This document shows, in pieces, positions 61,561 through 64,000 of a DNA stretch of 64,000 nt. A program made the translations under genes and the position numbers. A model generated the notes under the pieces. It made no database searches. It was not told the DNA's origin and saw only the letters and a program-made list of their open reading frames with translations. Numbering within the stretch: position 1 is the stretch's first letter; every line of letters begins with the position of its first letter. This DNA comes from Effusibacillus pohliae DSM 22757 (lineage in GTDB: Bacteria > Bacillota > Bacilli > Tumebacillales > Effusibacillaceae), in assembly GCF_000376225.1 (NCBI RefSeq), contig NZ_AQXL01000134.1, forward strand, positions 1 to 64,000, written 5' to 3'.

Positions 61561-62200
61561 GGTCGATTCCTTTCCGGTCCGGTTCAGGAAGTTTTTTTTT
61601 ATAGCGGACCAGCACGATCCAGGCCAGGACAAGGACAGCGCCTGCCAATACCCATATGCCGTAACGGTGCAGGAAGACAAACAACAAGTTCCAATGCTCG
61701 CCCAACAGGCGTCCGAGCGAAATGAACGTCGATGCCCAAATGAAACCGCCGCTGTATGCATACAATGCGAACCGCCAGAACCGCATTCGGCTGGCACCCG
61801 CGGAAAAAGCGGTGACGTGCCGGATGCCCGGCAGGAAATAGCCGATCATGAGGACAAACGGGCCGAATTTTTGATACCAAACCTGCACCCGTTCCCAGTG
61901 CGATTGTTTGATGCCGACGCGATGGCCGTATTTGCGGATCAAGGGAAACCCGAACCCCCTGCCCAGCAGATAGGAGATCGTCATGCCGACGGCCGATCCG
62001 AGAAACGCGACAGAGAGCGCGAACGAGAACCGCATCGTGCCTTGCGACACGAGAAAACCGACGTAGGTCATGATCACTTCATCCGGGATCGGTAAGCCGA
62101 CGATGCCGAACACGAGGCTTAGGAACAGGGCGATATAGCCGTAGACACTGATCAAATCCAACACCGTTTGTTCGATGGGTGAGCCCTCCTCGGCAGTCAA
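61553..62200 (-). CDS. DedA family membrane protein
   Basis: DedA proteins of the SNARE-associated/VTT group act in lipid carrier or membrane handling, including undecaprenyl phosphate recycling in some members. The 215 residues show GIVGLPIPDEVIMTYVGFL, LGSAVGMTISYLLGRGFG, FGPFVLMIGYFLPGIRH and AGASRMRFWRFALYAYSG. The start is uncertain: the TTG at 62200 has no good site, whereas GAGGAGG lies just inside. A later start near 62165 is possible. It overlaps the YitT gene. Confidence 0.9.
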   Translation of the reverse strand: MTAEEGSPIEQTVLDLISVYGYIALFLSLVFGIVGLPIPDEVIMTYVGFLVSQGTMRFSFALSVAFLGSAVGMTISYLLGRGFGFPLIRKYGHRVGIKQSHWERVQVWYQKFGPFVLMIGYFLPGIRHVTAFSAGASRMRFWRFALYAYSGGFIWASTFISLGRLLGEHWNLLFVFLHRYGIWVLAGAVLVLAWIVLVRYKKKLPEPDRKGIDHA

Positions 62201-62369
62201 AATCGAAAACCAGCAGCGGGCCGGGGACCCGATTATCCGGTATTACTTTACCATAGTTGGCAGGCGTCGGACAACAGAAGCTGCCAGAAGATAGTGACGT
62301 CAAACTTCGAAGCCGATTCCGGCTGCTTGCCTGGGGGCCCGAAAATGCGTCGACCTACACAGCAGGAAC

Positions 62370-63419
62370 TCACTCCGGCGGGTACAGTTCCCGTGGCCAG
62401 ATCAGCAGGACGAGCAGCAGGAAGCTCAGATAACCGAACACCGGGTAGAGGTACGTGACGATATTCGAGAAGCCGATCTGGCTGACGAAAAAGGCGGCTG
62501 TCAAAATCAGGACGGTGATCAACGATCCGTTCAGCGGATAGCGAGGCGGGGTCAATTGACTGCTCAATCCGTACACGTTGGCGATCAGCGTACTGAAGAT
62601 TTCCCCCCACAGCGCGAGAATGAACAAGATTTGCAAAGCGAGCCCGTAGGCGGATGTGATATGCGCCATCGGCACCTCGTAGTGCAGTATGTCGGGCATC
62701 CTGACAGACATGGCGTAATGCGCCCCGAGCAACATGCTGCCCAGGCCGATCGCACCGATCCAACCGCCCGCGATCAGCGACTTGCGGTCCTGGATTTCAT
62801 TGCCCATCGGCACCAATACGGACACCGCCAGCCCCAGATTAAAAGCGGCGTACGACACGGCGGATGCCAGCCACGCCCAGGAACGGTGGGGGATTTGTGT
62901 CCATGCGGACGGTCCGGGCGAAGTGACGGCTGTTTTTATGAAAATCAGACAAATCAGGCAAATCATGACCGGAACGATGATCGAATTGGCCGTTAGGATC
63001 CCCTGCATGCCGCGGCGGATCGTAACGTAGGTGACCGCCATTGTGAACAGCACGCCCAGTTGAAACGGGATCCGCAGATTTTCCTGGAACAGGGCGCCGA
63101 CGCCGGCGAGCATCGCGACGGTGACGCCGAACAACATGACCATCATAAACAGGTCGATCACCGCCGCCAAACGATCGCCGAACAGGAAGGCGGTCAGCTG
63201 CCGGTAGGAGTTTGCTTTCAGCCGCGCCCCCAAAAGCAGCATTTTGATGCCCACCCAACCGAACAAAAACGTGCTGACGGGAATCGCCACATACGCCCAA
63301 TCCCCGTACATGCTGAAAAATTTCAGGATTTCCTGACCGGAGGCAAAACCGGCCCCAACGACCGTGCCGATGTATGTGAACCCGATTTGCAGCGCTTGTC
63401 GAACTGTCTTTTGATCCAT
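62370..63419 (-). CDS. YkvI family membrane protein
   Basis: The 349 residues contain ten or so membrane helices with a GFTYIGTVVGAGFASGQEIL opening, the YkvI pattern, which belongs to the broad amino-acid-transporter fold. A spore-germination or transport role has been suggested for relatives but cannot be read from the sequence. The ATG at 63419 follows GAGGGGG. It is divergent from the uppP locus. Confidence 0.8.
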   Translation of the reverse strand: MDQKTVRQALQIGFTYIGTVVGAGFASGQEILKFFSMYGDWAYVAIPVSTFLFGWVGIKMLLLGARLKANSYRQLTAFLFGDRLAAVIDLFMMVMLFGVTVAMLAGVGALFQENLRIPFQLGVLFTMAVTYVTIRRGMQGILTANSIIVPVMICLICLIFIKTAVTSPGPSAWTQIPHRSWAWLASAVSYAAFNLGLAVSVLVPMGNEIQDRKSLIAGGWIGAIGLGSMLLGAHYAMSVRMPDILHYEVPMAHITSAYGLALQILFILALWGEIFSTLIANVYGLSSQLTPPRYPLNGSLITVLILTAAFFVSQIGFSNIVTYLYPVFGYLSFLLLVLLIWPRELYPPE

Positions 63420-63558
63420 GGTGCGGTTTCCCCCTCGCATGATATGTTTATGTACATGACGGAAAAAGCATGTCTATCCGCGGAAAGACCATGTATAATG
63501 GGGGAGTGAGTGATTTTCGAGGCGGAGGGGACGGATAGAAGAGCTTGCGAAGGCGGTC

Positions 63559-63681
63559 GTGTTGGGAGTTGTCAAATGGATGCTGGCGATTTTGCAGCGG
63601 GGCACGCTGGAAGTGTTTTCGATTTACGGTTGGATACTGGGAGCCGGGATTCTGATCGTACAATTTCTCGGCAAGTGGTAG
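63559..63681 (+). CDS. 40-residue hydrophobic ORF resembling the UppP C-terminal end
   Basis: A frame starting at GTG 63559 (GAAGG upstream) reads [20 protein letters not shown] and ends [11 protein letters not shown]. This looks like the last helix pair of UppP-type undecaprenyl diphosphatases, where K-x-L-x(3-6)-FxxYR is common. It sits 16 bases before the true uppP start. It may be a real small membrane protein or the remnant of a former uppP copy. The start codon is uncertain. Confidence 0.45.
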   Translation: MLGVVKWMLAILQRGTLEVFSIYGWILGAGILIVQFLGKW

Positions 63682-63697
63682 GAGAGGAGTCACCGAC

Positions 63698-64000
63698 ATG
63701 CATGACTATTGGATTGCTGTGATTCAAGGGATCGTCGAAGGACTGACCGAATTTTTACCGGTCTCGTCGACGGGCCATTTGATTTTAACGGGAGACCTGC
63801 TGCATTTTGAAGGACCGAAAGCCGCGACGTTTGAAATCGTGATTCAGTTGGGGGCGATCCTGGCGGTCGCCGTGCTGTACTGGCGGCGGATTCTGCAACT
63901 GCTGGGATTGCGGCGCGACCGTTCCCGGTTCCGCTCGCAACTCAACCTGCTGCACGTGCTGCTGGCGATCCTGCCGGCGATGATCTTGGGGCTTTTGTTC
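63698..64000 (+). CDS. uppP: Undecaprenyl-diphosphatase UppP (partial, cut by window end)
   Basis: UppP recycles the lipid carrier of cell-wall synthesis by removing a phosphate from undecaprenyl diphosphate, on the membrane. The visible 101 residues hold the family signature: [21 protein letters not shown] with the catalytic Glu residues, and [18 protein letters not shown]. An AGGAGT site precedes the ATG at 63698. The rest lies beyond the window. Confidence 0.95.
   Translation, partial: MHDYWIAVIQGIVEGLTEFLPVSSTGHLILTGDLLHFEGPKAATFEIVIQLGAILAVAVLYWRRILQLLGLRRDRSRFRSQLNLLHVLLAILPAMILGLLF

Noticed and set aside
1-64000. CRISPR array, rRNA operon, prophage or integrase
   Set aside because: I saw no regularly spaced direct repeats, no rRNA sequence and no phage structural or integrase gene on either strand.

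Overview
The window comes from a spore-forming, Gram-positive bacterium of the order Bacillales. The evidence is spoIVA, HU, two spore-type small-protein families (YjcZ-like and DUF1540), a TRAP (MtrB) regulator, HepS/HepT and a qcrABC menaquinol:cytochrome c reductase. The backbone order (der, gpsA, spoIVA, hbs, mtrB, hepS, menG, hepT, ndk, cheR, aro/trp genes, ypiB, ypiF, qcrABC) follows the Bacillus subtilis chromosome. The moderately high G+C and the use of the futalosine route to menaquinone suggest a member of the Alicyclobacillaceae (Effusibacillus, Tumebacillus or Kyrpidia type). That placement is inference.

Layout. 1-1.15 kb: two decayed transposase genes (IS110-like and IS1634-like). 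1.2-4.4 kb: a membrane protein, a YIEGIA protein and its small partner, then a DUF512/PDZ radical-SAM protein. 4.4-11.0 kb: der, plsY, gpsA, gcvH, lipM, spoIVA and the HU gene. 11.0-24.2 kb: an accessory block holding a decayed IS with perfect 13-bp ends, a GGDEF/HD-GYP pair, an acyl-CoA synthetase, a secreted metalloprotease, tRNA-Pro, a candidate small RNA/peptide module, a double-HTH TetR with an RND pump, three tandem tiny membrane proteins and a DUF1540 protein. 24.2-33.9 kb: mtrB, hepS, menG, five futalosine-pathway genes, hepT, ndk and cheR. 34.0-42.4 kb: ppc, OsmC, a zinc ribbon, an RluA enzyme and three tandem M42 peptidases, the third apparently inactive. 42.5-52.3 kb: aroC-aroB-aroH, a TRAP-type attenuator, then trpD-C-F-B-A, tyrA and aroA, with no trpE. 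52.5-64 kb: a membrane protein, an XPB-type helicase with its partner, ypiB, ypiF, qcrABC, a DUF1405 protein, then YitT, DedA and YkvI on the minus strand, and the start of uppP.

How the parts work together. Isoprenoid chain synthesis (HepS/T), the naphthoquinone head (MqnA, C, E plus UbiD/UbiX), the last methylation (MenG) and the complex that uses the quinol (QcrABC) all lie in one window. Chorismate made by AroC and AroA feeds MqnA, AroH, TyrA and the trp enzymes. MtrB at 24.3 kb is the expected regulator of the attenuator at 45.2 kb. GcvH and LipM are adjacent and probably form the first step of protein lipoylation. The strongest points for a second look are the trpE-less TRAP attenuator, the degenerate third M42 protein, the peptide/small-RNA locus at 18.1-18.5 kb, the two-HTH TetR and the small ORF resembling the UppP tail.
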